A stretch of 21,476 nucleotides of DNA from Bacteroidota bacterium (GTDB lineage Bacteria > Bacteroidota > Bacteroidia > Flavobacteriales_F > PHOS-HE28): assembly GCA_023412755.1 (NCBI GenBank), contig JAEZCB010000133.1:1-21476 (forward strand), in the 5' to 3' direction. Of the stretch, positions 7,401 through 15,298 are shown in pieces. The stretch's first letter is position 1. Each line of letters starts with the position of its first letter. The translations under genes were made by a program, and so were the position numbers. Below the pieces are notes generated by a model, which was not told the origin of the DNA, made no database searches, and saw nothing but the letters and a program-made list of their open reading frames with translations.

Positions 7401-9287
7401 ATGAAGAAGTCGCTGCTCCCAGTAATAGCCATCGCAATAGCATGCTCAACCGCAAAGGCCCAGGAATGGACCGGTGCTGTAAATAGTGATTGGAACAATT
7501 CGGCCAACTGGAATGAATGGCCTTTGAATGACGAGGACATTTCGATCGATCCGGCCTTCTTCACCGGTGCCATGGCGCTGCCTGTGATATCGGGTACCTC
7601 CGGGTTCATTCCAGACCGGCTTTTCATTGTGAATGGCGGGCAACTGACCATAGCAGGTGCATTGATTGTGGGGAATAGGGTGATCATCGAGGATGATGGT
7701 TCCTCAGTGGTCATGGAAAGTGGATCACTCACTGCTGAAAGGCTTATCACGGAAGCCGGAGGCGGATTCACGCTTCAGGACGGAATGGTGAACATCACAT
7801 CCGTGGTGGCCCTGGGTGATGATGGCGTATCGCCAAGTTACATGACCATGAACGGAGGTACCATGACGGTGACGGGTGAGTTCGGCTTTGACGTGGTCCT
7901 CGAGCCCTCTTCACCTGCCTTCACAGTAAATGCGGGATCTCTCACGGTGAATGGTGAGGCCATGTGGTATAGCGAGGCTCCCGGATCAGGGCGGGGCAGG
8001 TTATTAGTGAACGGAGGTGATGTACAGATCAACGGTCCCATGGTATCCAATGCCGGTGGCCCATTGCGGACACACATTGAAGTGAATGGCGGCACTTTGA
8101 CGACGATAGGGCCTGAGATCGACCTCCGGAACAACGATGATTCGCTCATCGTTACAAGCGGATCCATTCATTTGGGTGGCACCATGACCATGGATATGGA
8201 TGGTGTCTTCCACATGTCCGGGGGTGAAGTGAATTTCATGGATGATGTGACCTTGGATGGGAATGGGACCTATTTGTTGAATGATGTGAACATTGTTCAG
8301 AATGCAACACTTACACACTCTGATCCGGAGGAGATCGTGGTGCTGGGTGATTGGAACAGCCAGGGAAGCTTCATTCCTCAAACGAATACCGTGGCGTTTT
8401 CCGGTGATGAGCAGCAGAACATAGGAGCCACCACATTGCATGGTATGCGCGTGGAGAATTACGGCGGTGGGCTCCTCCTTCTGGGTCCCGTTTCGGTTTC
8501 ACATGAAGTTCAACTTGCCATGGGGATCATCCAGACAAACCAATCCGCGCTGTTGACCCTGCTGGATGATGCGACGATCACGGCCGGCTCCGCTTCAAGC
8601 CATGTGGATGGCCCGTTAAGAAAGATCGGGAACGATGATCTTGTCTTTCCTGTCGGGGACAACGGTGTGTGGCGCAGGATAGGAATTACCGGCCTTAATA
8701 GTGAGAGTGCCGAATTCACTGCGGAATATTTCAATGAGCCCTACCTGAATACGACCTCCCTGGGCCCTGCCATGATCGAGGTGAGCGATCAGGAGTATTG
8801 GCGTCTGGACCGCACTGGTACCATTGATCAACCGATGGTGAAGTTGCATTGGGAGGATGCCATGACCAACGGGATCAGCGATTGTGATGGAGCTGTGGTG
8901 GCTTATTGGAATGGTTCGGCCTGGCTGGGCGCGCCTTCCGTTGTGGATGGTGATTGTACAGGCAATGCTGCAGGCTCCGTGACCTCAGAAGATGGTGTCC
9001 CGCTTTTCGGCGTCTTCACCATTGGCCTTGCCAACGAGTTCGTAGGAGTTGAGCAACTGCGATCGGAGGCCCCCTTGATCTCCTACGATCCGCGACAACA
9101 CCTGCTCCATGTCAAAGGCGATCATTCGGAGCGGGAATTGCGGCTCATGGATATACAGGGCAAGCATGTCCATCAACATAGGATCAGAACCGGAGACACC
9201 AGCATATCACTGCCAGCACTGACCAACGGCGTTTATCTGGTTTGGCTTGAAGGCACCCATGTCCAGAGGATCGTTATGGTACGTTGA
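7401..9287 (+). CDS. Secreted beta-helix-like repeat protein with T9SS tail
   Basis: 628 residues from the ATG at 7401 (a GTG at 7395 gives two more residues and has a GGAG eight bases before it). Sec signal MKKSLLPVIAIAIACSTAKAQ. Residues after it begin EWTGAVNSDWNNSANW, the tryptophan-rich opening common in Bacteroidota adhesin-like proteins. Then come many short strands of the kind LxVNGGxLTINGxxxVG, MTMNGGTMTVTGEF and HIEVNGGTLTTIG, which suggest a right-handed beta-helix. The middle part (LRKIGNDDLVFPVGDNGVWRR) resembles a conserved block in such proteins. The C-terminus from about 555 (ELRLMDIQGKHVHQ to NGVYLVWLEGTHVQRIVMVR) is a T9SS sorting domain. Likely a secreted or surface adhesin; no enzyme motif is seen. 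Confidence 0.85.
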   Translation: MKKSLLPVIAIAIACSTAKAQEWTGAVNSDWNNSANWNEWPLNDEDISIDPAFFTGAMALPVISGTSGFIPDRLFIVNGGQLTIAGALIVGNRVIIEDDGSSVVMESGSLTAERLITEAGGGFTLQDGMVNITSVVALGDDGVSPSYMTMNGGTMTVTGEFGFDVVLEPSSPAFTVNAGSLTVNGEAMWYSEAPGSGRGRLLVNGGDVQINGPMVSNAGGPLRTHIEVNGGTLTTIGPEIDLRNNDDSLIVTSGSIHLGGTMTMDMDGVFHMSGGEVNFMDDVTLDGNGTYLLNDVNIVQNATLTHSDPEEIVVLGDWNSQGSFIPQTNTVAFSGDEQQNIGATTLHGMRVENYGGGLLLLGPVSVSHEVQLAMGIIQTNQSALLTLLDDATITAGSASSHVDGPLRKIGNDDLVFPVGDNGVWRRIGITGLNSESAEFTAEYFNEPYLNTTSLGPAMIEVSDQEYWRLDRTGTIDQPMVKLHWEDAMTNGISDCDGAVVAYWNGSAWLGAPSVVDGDCTGNAAGSVTSEDGVPLFGVFTIGLANEFVGVEQLRSEAPLISYDPRQHLLHVKGDHSERELRLMDIQGKHVHQHRIRTGDTSISLPALTNGVYLVWLEGTHVQRIVMVR

Positions 9288-9301
9288 GGTGGGATCCCAC
9301 C
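9288..9301. repeat. Perfect 14-bp palindrome directly after the beta-helix gene
   Basis: GGTGGGATCCCACC begins on the base after the TGA stop. As RNA it would form a tight hairpin but no U-run follows, so intrinsic termination is doubtful; it may stabilise the 3' end. Confidence 0.35.
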
Positions 9302-9415
9302 CCTTGAATGGCTGACCGTTGGTATTTCAAGGAATGCCTTTCCCTGAAATGATCGTCACATTTATCAGTGCTTTCCGTTCAAAGGTAAAAGGCAGGGCAA
9401 AAGCCCACTTCCTGG

Positions 9416-9970
9416 ATGGCCATTCGAGCAACATACAAACAAGGCGTAAAGCAATCCATGGCGGCTGCCGCGTATTTCCGTGGCATTGTGAATGGATTGG
9501 TCACCGAGATGCTGGATGGTCTTGCCCCACAGCGATTCCATATCACCGGGATCCAGGCTTCAGAGTTGCATTTGCGGTCATGGAGCAGCGTGGTCATCGA
9601 TCAGGAAAGATTGCATGAACTTTTGGAACTGCTGATGGACCTGCGTTCCGAGGTACGTGAACTTCAGGAAGGCCGGGTTGCTCGCCAGGATGTGGTGGCA
9701 TTAGCGGCCGGATGGCTGAGCGAGCATCTCAACGGAGCCGACATCTATGTGGAAGTATCGGTGCGCAATACCGAGATCCACCAGGAAGAACAGCCGGAAT
9801 TCACCATGGCCATGATCCGAGGCCGGTGTGCCATGATGAGCACGGATCAATGCATGTTCACCTGGCTGGATAGGGACATGTTCGGGCTTGCCTTGGCTGG
9901 ACAGGGCAGTTATCTGCTGGAAGTGGTACCGGATGAAAAGGCCGGGCGCACTTACAGAAAGGCATCCTAA
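9416..9970 (+). CDS. Hypothetical protein, unrecognised
   Basis: 184 residues, ATG at 9416 (an ATG 14 codons later is a weaker alternative). No signal peptide or transmembrane helix. The central part (QERLHELLELLMDLRSEVRELQEG) is strongly helical and heptad-like, so a coiled coil is likely. After it comes a mixed segment (DIYVEVSVRNTEIHQEE, then TMAMIRGRCAMM) that could be a small alpha/beta fold. Third-position composition and codon choice match neighbouring genes, so I accept it as real. A small GGGC-AAAA-GCCC hairpin sits about ten bases before the start. It converges on the peptidase gene with three bases between the stops. No family recognised. Confidence 0.65.
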   Translation: MAIRATYKQGVKQSMAAAAYFRGIVNGLVTEMLDGLAPQRFHITGIQASELHLRSWSSVVIDQERLHELLELLMDLRSEVRELQEGRVARQDVVALAAGWLSEHLNGADIYVEVSVRNTEIHQEEQPEFTMAMIRGRCAMMSTDQCMFTWLDRDMFGLALAGQGSYLLEVVPDEKAGRTYRKAS

Positions 9971-9973
9971 GCC

Positions 9974-12109
9974 CTACTCTTCCTTACTATTACCAAGTCC
10001 ACGCTTCCGCAACAACGGTTTGGGATCGGGGTCCCGGCCTGTGAGTTCGCGGTAGAGAGCCGCAGCCTCCCTGCTTCCGCCAGATGACAGAATGATGGTC
10101 CGGTAACGATCGCCATTTTCCCGGGTAAGGCCGCCATGCTGCCCAAACCAGGTGAACGCATCCGCCTCCAGGACCTCACTCCATAAATAGGCGTAATAGC
10201 CAGCGCTGTAACCGCCACCCCAAATGTGGCTGAAGTAGGGCGTTCGATACCGTGGTGGCACGGTGCGCAGCTCTATCCCATGCTTGTTCAAGACCTTCGA
10301 TTCGAAAGCCAAGGGGTCTGCCACTTCTGGATCGCCGGCCTTCCGCATGTGCCACTCCAGATCCAGCAACGCCGCGGCCAGGTATTCGGTGGTGGCATAT
10401 CCCTGTCTGAATTTCGTGCTGCTTAGCAGCTTTTGGGTGAGCTCCTGTGGCATGGGCTCATTGGTAAGATAGTGTTTCGCATAGTTGGCCAGCACGGAAG
10501 GCTCTGTCATCCAATTCTCTTGGAACTGCGAAGGGAACTCCACCATGTCCCGCGGCACGCTCGTGCCACTGAAATAAGGATGCCTCACATCGCTCAGCAG
10601 GCCATGCAACGCATGCCCGAACTCATGGAACAGCGTACGTACCTCATCCCATTCCAACAGGGCAGGCTCGCCGGCCGGTGGTTTCGTGTAATTGCAGGTG
10701 TTGGTCACCACCGGCCTTTCCTCCAGCAGCTGACTCTGCCCCACAAAACTGCTCATCCACGCACCACCGCGTTTGCTATCGCGGGCCCAGAAGTCGCCAT
10801 AGTACAGGCCGATCCCGTTGCCCTGCTCATCGAACACCTCCCATACCCGCACATCCGGATGGTAGGCAGGCAGATCGGTCCGCTCGTGGAACGTTATGCC
10901 GAAGAGTTTCTCCGCAGAAAAGAAAACACCGTTCTTCAGCACACTATCCAGCACCATGTATGGCTTGATCTCCGAAGCATCCAGATCGTATTCCTGTTTC
11001 CGCAATTGCTCGGAATAATACTCCTGATCCCATGGCTCCAGTTGTGCACCGGGCACATCCTTTTCCAGAAGGGCTTGCAATTTGGCGTTTTCTGCCTTCG
11101 CATTTTGAACAGCTGCCGGGACCATGCTGCCAAGAAGATCCATTGCGGCCTTTGGGGTGCGCGCCATTTGATCCGCAAGAACGTAGGAGGCATGGTCCGC
11201 ATAGCCCAATAGAGCGGCTCGTTCTGCACGGAGTTTCGCCTGGCGCGTTACGATCGAGCGATTATCATGCGCGTTCCCTCTTGAATTCCTATCGATCGAT
11301 GCTTTGAAAAGCTCTTCGCGCAAAGCCCTGTCCTTCAATGATGCCAAAAGTGGCTGCTGCGTGGTGTTCGTAAGCACCAGCAACCATTTGCCCTCCATGT
11401 TCCGGGCTCGTGCGGCATTCGCTGCTGTTTGGATCTCCACATCCGTAAGCCCTTCCAACCTGGAAACATCAGAAACCACTACAGCGCTGGCATTCGTTTC
11501 AGCAAGCACATTGTCACTGAAGCGGGTGGATAGGGTGGCGAGTTCCTCATTGATCTCCATTGATCGCATTTTCGCCTGGTCATCGAGAAGGGCGCCTCCC
11601 CTTTCAAATGCGATGTATCGCCGCTCCAACAAGTATTTCTCGACCTCATCAAGGCCTAATGTTTCGCGCCTTTCGTACAGATCTTGAACTCGCTGGAATA
11701 GCCGTTCGTTCATGTTGATCGCATCACCATGTGCTGAAAGCTTGGGAGAAAGCTCCGCTCGCAGCTTCTGCAATTCGGGGTCGGTGTGTGATGCCACAAG
11801 TCCGAACATCACAGCGCGGGCGCGTTTCAGTAACTGGCCAGAGCGTTCAAGTGCTTCAATGGTGTTCTTGAAAGTGGGTGCCGTGGTGGCGTTCGCGATC
11901 GCCTCCACTTCCGCCAACTGCCTGCGCATTCCTTCTTCAATGGCCGGTTTGAAGTATTCCGTGCGGATCCAGTTGAAGTCCGGAGCGTCATATGGGAATC
12001 CTGTCCGGATGAACCGATCGAATTCGATCGAGTCGGTGACCGAGGAGCCTTGCGCACTGGCGATGGTGGACATTGATGCAAGAGCGATGAGGATGGTGGA
12101 TCTGAGCAT
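9974..12109 (-). CDS. dcp: Exported M3 family peptidyl-dipeptidase (Dcp-like)
   Basis: 711 residues: signal peptide MLRSTILIALASMSTIASAQ and then a full-length M3 zinc metallopeptidase. The active site HEFGH is at 495-499 (His495, Glu496, His499), with the third zinc ligand Glu524 in RDMVEFPSQFQENW. The earlier block YYGDFWARDSKRGGAWMSSF and the C-terminal YRTPYFSHIWGGGYSAGYYAYLWSEV are typical of the Dcp / oligopeptidase A group. It removes dipeptides from peptide C-termini; here it would work in the periplasm, while classic E. coli Dcp has no such signal. The promoter box TAACTTTG starts 15 bases upstream of the ATG, so the mRNA has almost no leader. The dcp symbol is a family-level label; an oligopeptidase A-type role cannot be excluded. 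Confidence 0.92.
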   Translation of the reverse strand: MLRSTILIALASMSTIASAQGSSVTDSIEFDRFIRTGFPYDAPDFNWIRTEYFKPAIEEGMRRQLAEVEAIANATTAPTFKNTIEALERSGQLLKRARAVMFGLVASHTDPELQKLRAELSPKLSAHGDAINMNERLFQRVQDLYERRETLGLDEVEKYLLERRYIAFERGGALLDDQAKMRSMEINEELATLSTRFSDNVLAETNASAVVVSDVSRLEGLTDVEIQTAANAARARNMEGKWLLVLTNTTQQPLLASLKDRALREELFKASIDRNSRGNAHDNRSIVTRQAKLRAERAALLGYADHASYVLADQMARTPKAAMDLLGSMVPAAVQNAKAENAKLQALLEKDVPGAQLEPWDQEYYSEQLRKQEYDLDASEIKPYMVLDSVLKNGVFFSAEKLFGITFHERTDLPAYHPDVRVWEVFDEQGNGIGLYYGDFWARDSKRGGAWMSSFVGQSQLLEERPVVTNTCNYTKPPAGEPALLEWDEVRTLFHEFGHALHGLLSDVRHPYFSGTSVPRDMVEFPSQFQENWMTEPSVLANYAKHYLTNEPMPQELTQKLLSSTKFRQGYATTEYLAAALLDLEWHMRKAGDPEVADPLAFESKVLNKHGIELRTVPPRYRTPYFSHIWGGGYSAGYYAYLWSEVLEADAFTWFGQHGGLTRENGDRYRTIILSSGGSREAAALYRELTGRDPDPKPLLRKRGLGNSKEE

Positions 12110-12116
12110 TGGGTGG

Positions 12117-12124
12117 CAAAGTTA
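12117..12124 (-). promoter_or_regulatory. -7 box (TAACTTTG) of the M3 peptidase gene
   Basis: Minus-strand TAACTTTG fits the Bacteroidota TAnnTTTG consensus and ends eight bases before the ATG at 12109. With initiation about five to seven bases downstream of the box, transcription would begin almost at the start codon. Confidence 0.55.
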
Positions 12125-12209
12125 CCGTTCAGGCCATGGTCGCAAAGGTGATGGAATGCCCCGGGATGCTCTTGATACAGATCGGCCTGGATCTTGGCAA
12201 GGGCACCAT

Positions 12210-12965
12210 ATGCGCTCACTCGCCTCGCTTATCCTTCTATTGGTTGGGCTTACCGTTTCCGCCCAGATCGGCCGGCAGGAATTGCATACGGACAGCGGTA
12301 CCGTAGTCCTGCATTTCTTCGACACCGGCGAGATCAGTACCAAGGAATGGCTGGATAACGACAAGCGCTGGGGCCGGGCCACGGCCTACGACCGCGACGG
12401 CAAGGAGATCTTCAGCTATAACACACGCACCATCGCCGGCCACGCCAGTGTAAGCTTCCGCTACCATGCCAACGGCGGCATCAGTCGCGCCGACATCAGC
12501 CATGCACCTGATGCCGGGATCCAATGGTACAATAGCACCACCACCTTCGATGAGCATGGCAACAAGACCGGTTTCCGAGAACAAGGGAACGACCATCATG
12601 GTCCCATACCACGGATCACGCTAGACCACCTTGTGCCAGGCCAGCGCATGTTCGTGAACGAGGTGTTCCTGGTGAACCGTACGCGCTACGCTGGCAAAGC
12701 AACAGTAACGGCCAAAAGGCCATCACCCGCACTCAAGGATTCCCGCCACACCATCGCCCCCGGCGACACCATCCGGCTTGGCACCTACAGCATGGGCGAA
12801 GTGTTCCCGCCACCTGGCGATCACGTGGAGGTGGAGGTCTCGCAGGCTTTATTGAGACCGAAGAAACGTACGCCCATGGCGACCTTCAAGATCGAAGAGG
12901 TCCAGGTAACACCAGAACATCGCCGGCTTTACCTCGTGATCACCGGGTTCAAAAAGCGAAAGTGA
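12210..12965 (+). CDS. Secreted protein with MORN-like repeats
   Basis: 251 residues from the ATG at 12210. The frame is open far upstream (to 11712), but that part is antisense to the peptidase gene; the start at 12210 gives a clean signal peptide (MRSLASLILLLVGLTVSAQ). The next segment has repeats of the kind seen in YwqK / MORN-like variants: FFDTGEISTKEWL, AYDRDGKEIFSYN, FRYHANGGISRADIS, TFDEHGNKTGFRE, each with an aromatic-x-x-x-G core. The second half (DHLVPGQRMFVNEVFLVNRTRYAGKATV and onward) is a separate beta-rich domain without motifs that I recognise. No T9SS tail and no lipobox, so it is probably periplasmic. It converges on the DUF4342 gene. Confidence 0.75.
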   Translation: MRSLASLILLLVGLTVSAQIGRQELHTDSGTVVLHFFDTGEISTKEWLDNDKRWGRATAYDRDGKEIFSYNTRTIAGHASVSFRYHANGGISRADISHAPDAGIQWYNSTTTFDEHGNKTGFREQGNDHHGPIPRITLDHLVPGQRMFVNEVFLVNRTRYAGKATVTAKRPSPALKDSRHTIAPGDTIRLGTYSMGEVFPPPGDHVEVEVSQALLRPKKRTPMATFKIEEVQVTPEHRRLYLVITGFKKRK

Positions 12966-13053
12966 GCATACCCTGAGCGGCAAAGGCGTTTTGCTTCTCT
13001 CCCTAGAAAATGGGCCTGGTGTGCGGCCTCATTATCGTATCATCTGGTCGAGC

Positions 13054-13341
13054 TCAAAGCCTTTCCTCTCCCGGTGGCGGGCCGCTGTGTGCCGGCTTCT
13101 CGGAGGTTCCATCCCGCTCTACGGTTATCGTGCACTCACCGATCAGGGCAGCCAATGCGCCAATGGCCGCTAGTAATGGGGCGAGCACCGCTCCCACCAC
13201 GCCGATCGTTAAGGGAAAACTCATCACTTCCTTGCCATCCTTGTTCAGGATGGTCACCTTTCGCACGTTGCCCTCGGCGATCAACTCCTTGATCTTATTG
13301 ATCAGGTCTTCTCCGTTGATCTTGAACGATTCCTTCTTCAT
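13054..13341 (-). CDS. DUF4342 family protein
   Basis: 95 residues. The sequence ESFKINGEDLINKIKELIAEGNVRKVTI followed by the hydrophobic block FPLTIGVVGAVLAPLLAAIG and then CTITVERD follows the DUF4342 pattern closely: a charged helical head, a short beta hairpin, one hydrophobic segment and a charged end. The function of the family is not known; the single helix (about residues 43-67) suggests membrane association. The tail GTSEKPAHSGPPPGEERL is proline-rich and looks lineage-specific. A TAACTTTG promoter box lies 16 bases upstream. The gene stands alone, convergent with the MORN-like gene and not overlapping others. Confidence 0.85.
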   Translation of the reverse strand: MKKESFKINGEDLINKIKELIAEGNVRKVTILNKDGKEVMSFPLTIGVVGAVLAPLLAAIGALAALIGECTITVERDGTSEKPAHSGPPPGEERL

Positions 13342-13357
13342 AGGTCCTGGATCCCAA

Positions 13358-13365
13358 CAAAGTTA
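13358..13365 (-). promoter_or_regulatory. -7 box (TAACTTTG) of the DUF4342 gene
   Basis: The third exact TAACTTTG on the minus strand of this window, 16 bases before the ATG at 13341, consistent with a short-leader promoter. Confidence 0.5.
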
Positions 13366-13404
13366 GGGGGCCTGGAGCCGATCCGCTGTACTCTGAATAT
13401 TCCA

Positions 13405-14274
13405 CTACTTATTGACCAATTTGACGACCTGATCAGCCACTCGCAAAAAGAAAAGACCTGAACCGGCGGTGCGAATATCGATCGATGACCGCGATCCATC
13501 CATCCACCCATGGAGGATCATGCGGCCAGTGGCATCTGTGATGGTGTATGGCCTCTTGGCTACATGATCCAAATCTAGCTCCACGGTGACCTCCCCGTTG
13601 GCAGGATTCGGAAAAACACGCAGGGGGGTGATCGCTGTCTCCCTGTTATTCATCACAATATCGTTACACCATGTGTATGGGATGCCGTCCTGGTCTACAT
13701 AGTTCGCGCAAAAGGTATAGTTGGGGTCGCCACAACCTAATGGAGTTGTCCACATAGGACGAAATAGACCTTGGATACTGCCAAGGCCTTGGATCCAGAT
13801 ATCACCATACCATCCATCCATATCGATATGAGATCTTTTTCGTGACCGACCTTCGATCATTATAGTATCCACTGAAGTAATGATCGCGGGAACCCCATTA
13901 TCGGCATAGTAATAATTGATATAAGCAGTATCCCCCACTACCAAGGAGAAATCATAGAGCTGAATTATATTGCTTCCATATAAATTAATATAATGATCAT
14001 TCGTTGTATAAAAGTATATCTTATCTCCTTCAACAGCCAAATCAAGTGGGTCACCATTCAATGAGCCCCAGTTCATTCCAGCAAACTCCGTCGTCGGTTG
14101 AGCTGAATAGATATAGTTTTCCGGCATGTAATATAAACCAGAGCCAGGGTCCATGCAAGGCCAACTATGGTTGAAGTTGGCACTGACATTGGGAAATGTT
14201 ATATCGAGTTGAGCCAAGGCAGGGGTAAGCATCATTATGGCCAGAAATCCAACTGAGGACGACCGATAAGCCAT
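13405..14274 (-). CDS. Secreted protein with T9SS tail, unknown function
   Basis: 289 residues from the ATG at 14274, which yields a signal peptide (MAYRSSSVGFLAIMMLTPALAQ); the frame continues upstream to 14433 with no signal-like content, so that part is left out. The mature protein starts LDITFPNVSANFNHSWPCMDPG, and has aromatic and asparagine-rich beta stretches (NDHYINLYGSNIIQLYDFSLVVGD) and four cysteines (CMD, LGCGD, TFCANY, TWCND). The end (RVFPNPANGEVTVELD to FFLRVADQVVKLVNK) is a T9SS sorting domain. I recognise no catalytic motif. Base composition in 13,850-14,270 is clearly more AT-rich than in flanking genes and uses codons such as ATA and TTA, which hints at a recently gained gene. 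Confidence 0.8.
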   Translation of the reverse strand: MAYRSSSVGFLAIMMLTPALAQLDITFPNVSANFNHSWPCMDPGSGLYYMPENYIYSAQPTTEFAGMNWGSLNGDPLDLAVEGDKIYFYTTNDHYINLYGSNIIQLYDFSLVVGDTAYINYYYADNGVPAIITSVDTIMIEGRSRKRSHIDMDGWYGDIWIQGLGSIQGLFRPMWTTPLGCGDPNYTFCANYVDQDGIPYTWCNDIVMNNRETAITPLRVFPNPANGEVTVELDLDHVAKRPYTITDATGRMILHGWMDGSRSSIDIRTAGSGLFFLRVADQVVKLVNK

Positions 14275-14351
14275 GAGGTGGTTATTTGTAACAAGGACAA
14301 AGTTCGGGCTGCATTCGCTGCCTGATATGCCCAGATCATCTGATCGTGACC

Positions 14352-15263
14352 TCACTTGAAGAACTGCATCACTTTGCTCCAAAGTTTGCGTGTCACAAGA
14401 AGTGGCGGTGCTTTCACACCATTCAGCCCCCACGATGCACGCACCTCCCGATTGGCCTGCAGTATCTGTTTGAGGTTGCCGTTGCTCATGCCGCCAAGCC
14501 GGAATCTTACCAGTATTTCCGGCAGGTGAACCGTTGGGATCTTGTGCCTGTACAGGAATCGCAGCAGGATCTCATAATCCGCACCGATCCGTAGATCGGT
14601 GTTGAAGTGACCGTACTTGTCGTACACGCTCTTCTTGATAAAAGTAGCCACGTGCGGCGGCATCCAACCTTTGCGGAAATTGTTGCGATCGTAGCTGCCG
14701 CTGAGCCAGGTGCGGTGTATCTTATGGATGTCCTTCTCATCCACCATGATGATGTCGCCGTAAACAGCATCGGCATTGGAGTTCTCGAATGCTTCTGCAA
14801 CCTTCGCTAGGACCTCGGGTGTCATCAACAGATCACCTGCGTTCACGAAGCCGATCACATCACCAGTAGCAAGCCGCAGACCTTTGTTCATGGCATCGTA
14901 GATCCCTTTGTCGGGCTCGCTTACCAACACCATTCTTCGATGCCCCTCCGCAGGGTCTCCTGTCCCATCCTCCGCAGGGTCTCCTGCAAGGGACCCTGCA
15001 CCCTCATCCCGCAGGGTCCCCTCGTCCACAGTACTGCGGACCCTCGGGAGACCCTGCGGAGGTTTGATCTTTCCATTCACCCGCCGCTCGAATTCCCGTA
15101 GGATCTCCACCGTGCCCTCGGTGCTGGCACCATCGATCACCACCAGTTCGATGTCCTGATGTGTCTGTGCCAGCACACTCTCGAGCGTCTCGGCGATCAC
15201 GGGGGCAGCATTGCGGCAGACGGTGATGAGGGTGAGTTTCAATATTGCATGAGGTTGGGTCAA
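14352..15263 (-). CDS. GT2 glycosyltransferase (WcaE-like) carrying an in-frame palindromic insertion
   Basis: 303 residues of a GT-A fold family 2 glycosyltransferase: LTLITVCRNAAPVIAETLESV at 11-31, ELVVIDGASTEGTVEIL (39-55), SEPDKGIYDAMNKG (115-128), GDVIGFVNAGDLL (134-146, the DxD-like metal/sugar nucleotide site in NAGD) and MPPHVATFIKKSVYDKYGHF for the acceptor side. It is soluble and should add a sugar to a growing polysaccharide or lipid-linked glycan at the membrane. Between VNGKIK and MVLVSEPD, where WcaE-like relatives are short, about 40 extra residues occur (68-110) with repeated GDPAE, encoded by the palindromic element described separately. If the loop is surface exposed the enzyme can still work. 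Downstream (minus strand) is the AT-rich T9SS gene after 77 bases. Confidence 0.9.
   Translation of the reverse strand: MTQPHAILKLTLITVCRNAAPVIAETLESVLAQTHQDIELVVIDGASTEGTVEILREFERRVNGKIKPPQGLPRVRSTVDEGTLRDEGAGSLAGDPAEDGTGDPAEGHRRMVLVSEPDKGIYDAMNKGLRLATGDVIGFVNAGDLLMTPEVLAKVAEAFENSNADAVYGDIIMVDEKDIHKIHRTWLSGSYDRNNFRKGWMPPHVATFIKKSVYDKYGHFNTDLRIGADYEILLRFLYRHKIPTVHLPEILVRFRLGGMSNGNLKQILQANREVRASWGLNGVKAPPLLVTRKLWSKVMQFFK
14945..15062. repeat. 118-bp palindromic repeat element inside the GT2 gene
   Basis: The ends CCTCCGCAGGGTCTCC (14945-14960) and GGAGACCCTGCGGAGG (15047-15062) are perfect inverted repeats of 16 bases. The left end occurs again as a direct repeat 24 bases on (14969-14984; 18 bases identical). 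Inside are a perfect 10-bp hairpin GGGACCCTGC / GCAGGGTCCC (14990-14999 and 15011-15020) and a near-palindrome TCCACAGTACTGCGGA (15025-15040). The core GCAGGGTCYC thus appears five times in two orientations. It is translated without stop in the GT2 frame. No other copy is seen in this window. Confidence 0.8.
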
Positions 15264-15298
15264 TTGGGCTGTTGAGGTAGTTGAGAGGTTGAACCAGC

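Noticed and set aside
10433..11212. 259-codon plus-strand ORF
   Set aside because: Lies fully antisense to the M3 peptidase gene, and the translation is rich in His, Arg and Pro with no domain; a shadow.
11712..12209. Long upstream extension of the MORN-like gene
   Set aside because: It is antisense to the well-supported M3 peptidase gene; a clean signal peptide starts at 12210.
12978..12998. Terminator between the MORN-like and DUF4342 genes
   Set aside because: The GCAAA / TTTGC hairpin is only five base pairs and no proper T-run follows; too weak to list.
14945..14986. CRISPR-like repeat in the GT2 gene
   Set aside because: Only two direct copies at 24-bp spacing, no regular spacers, and the sequence is part of a palindromic element inside a reading frame.
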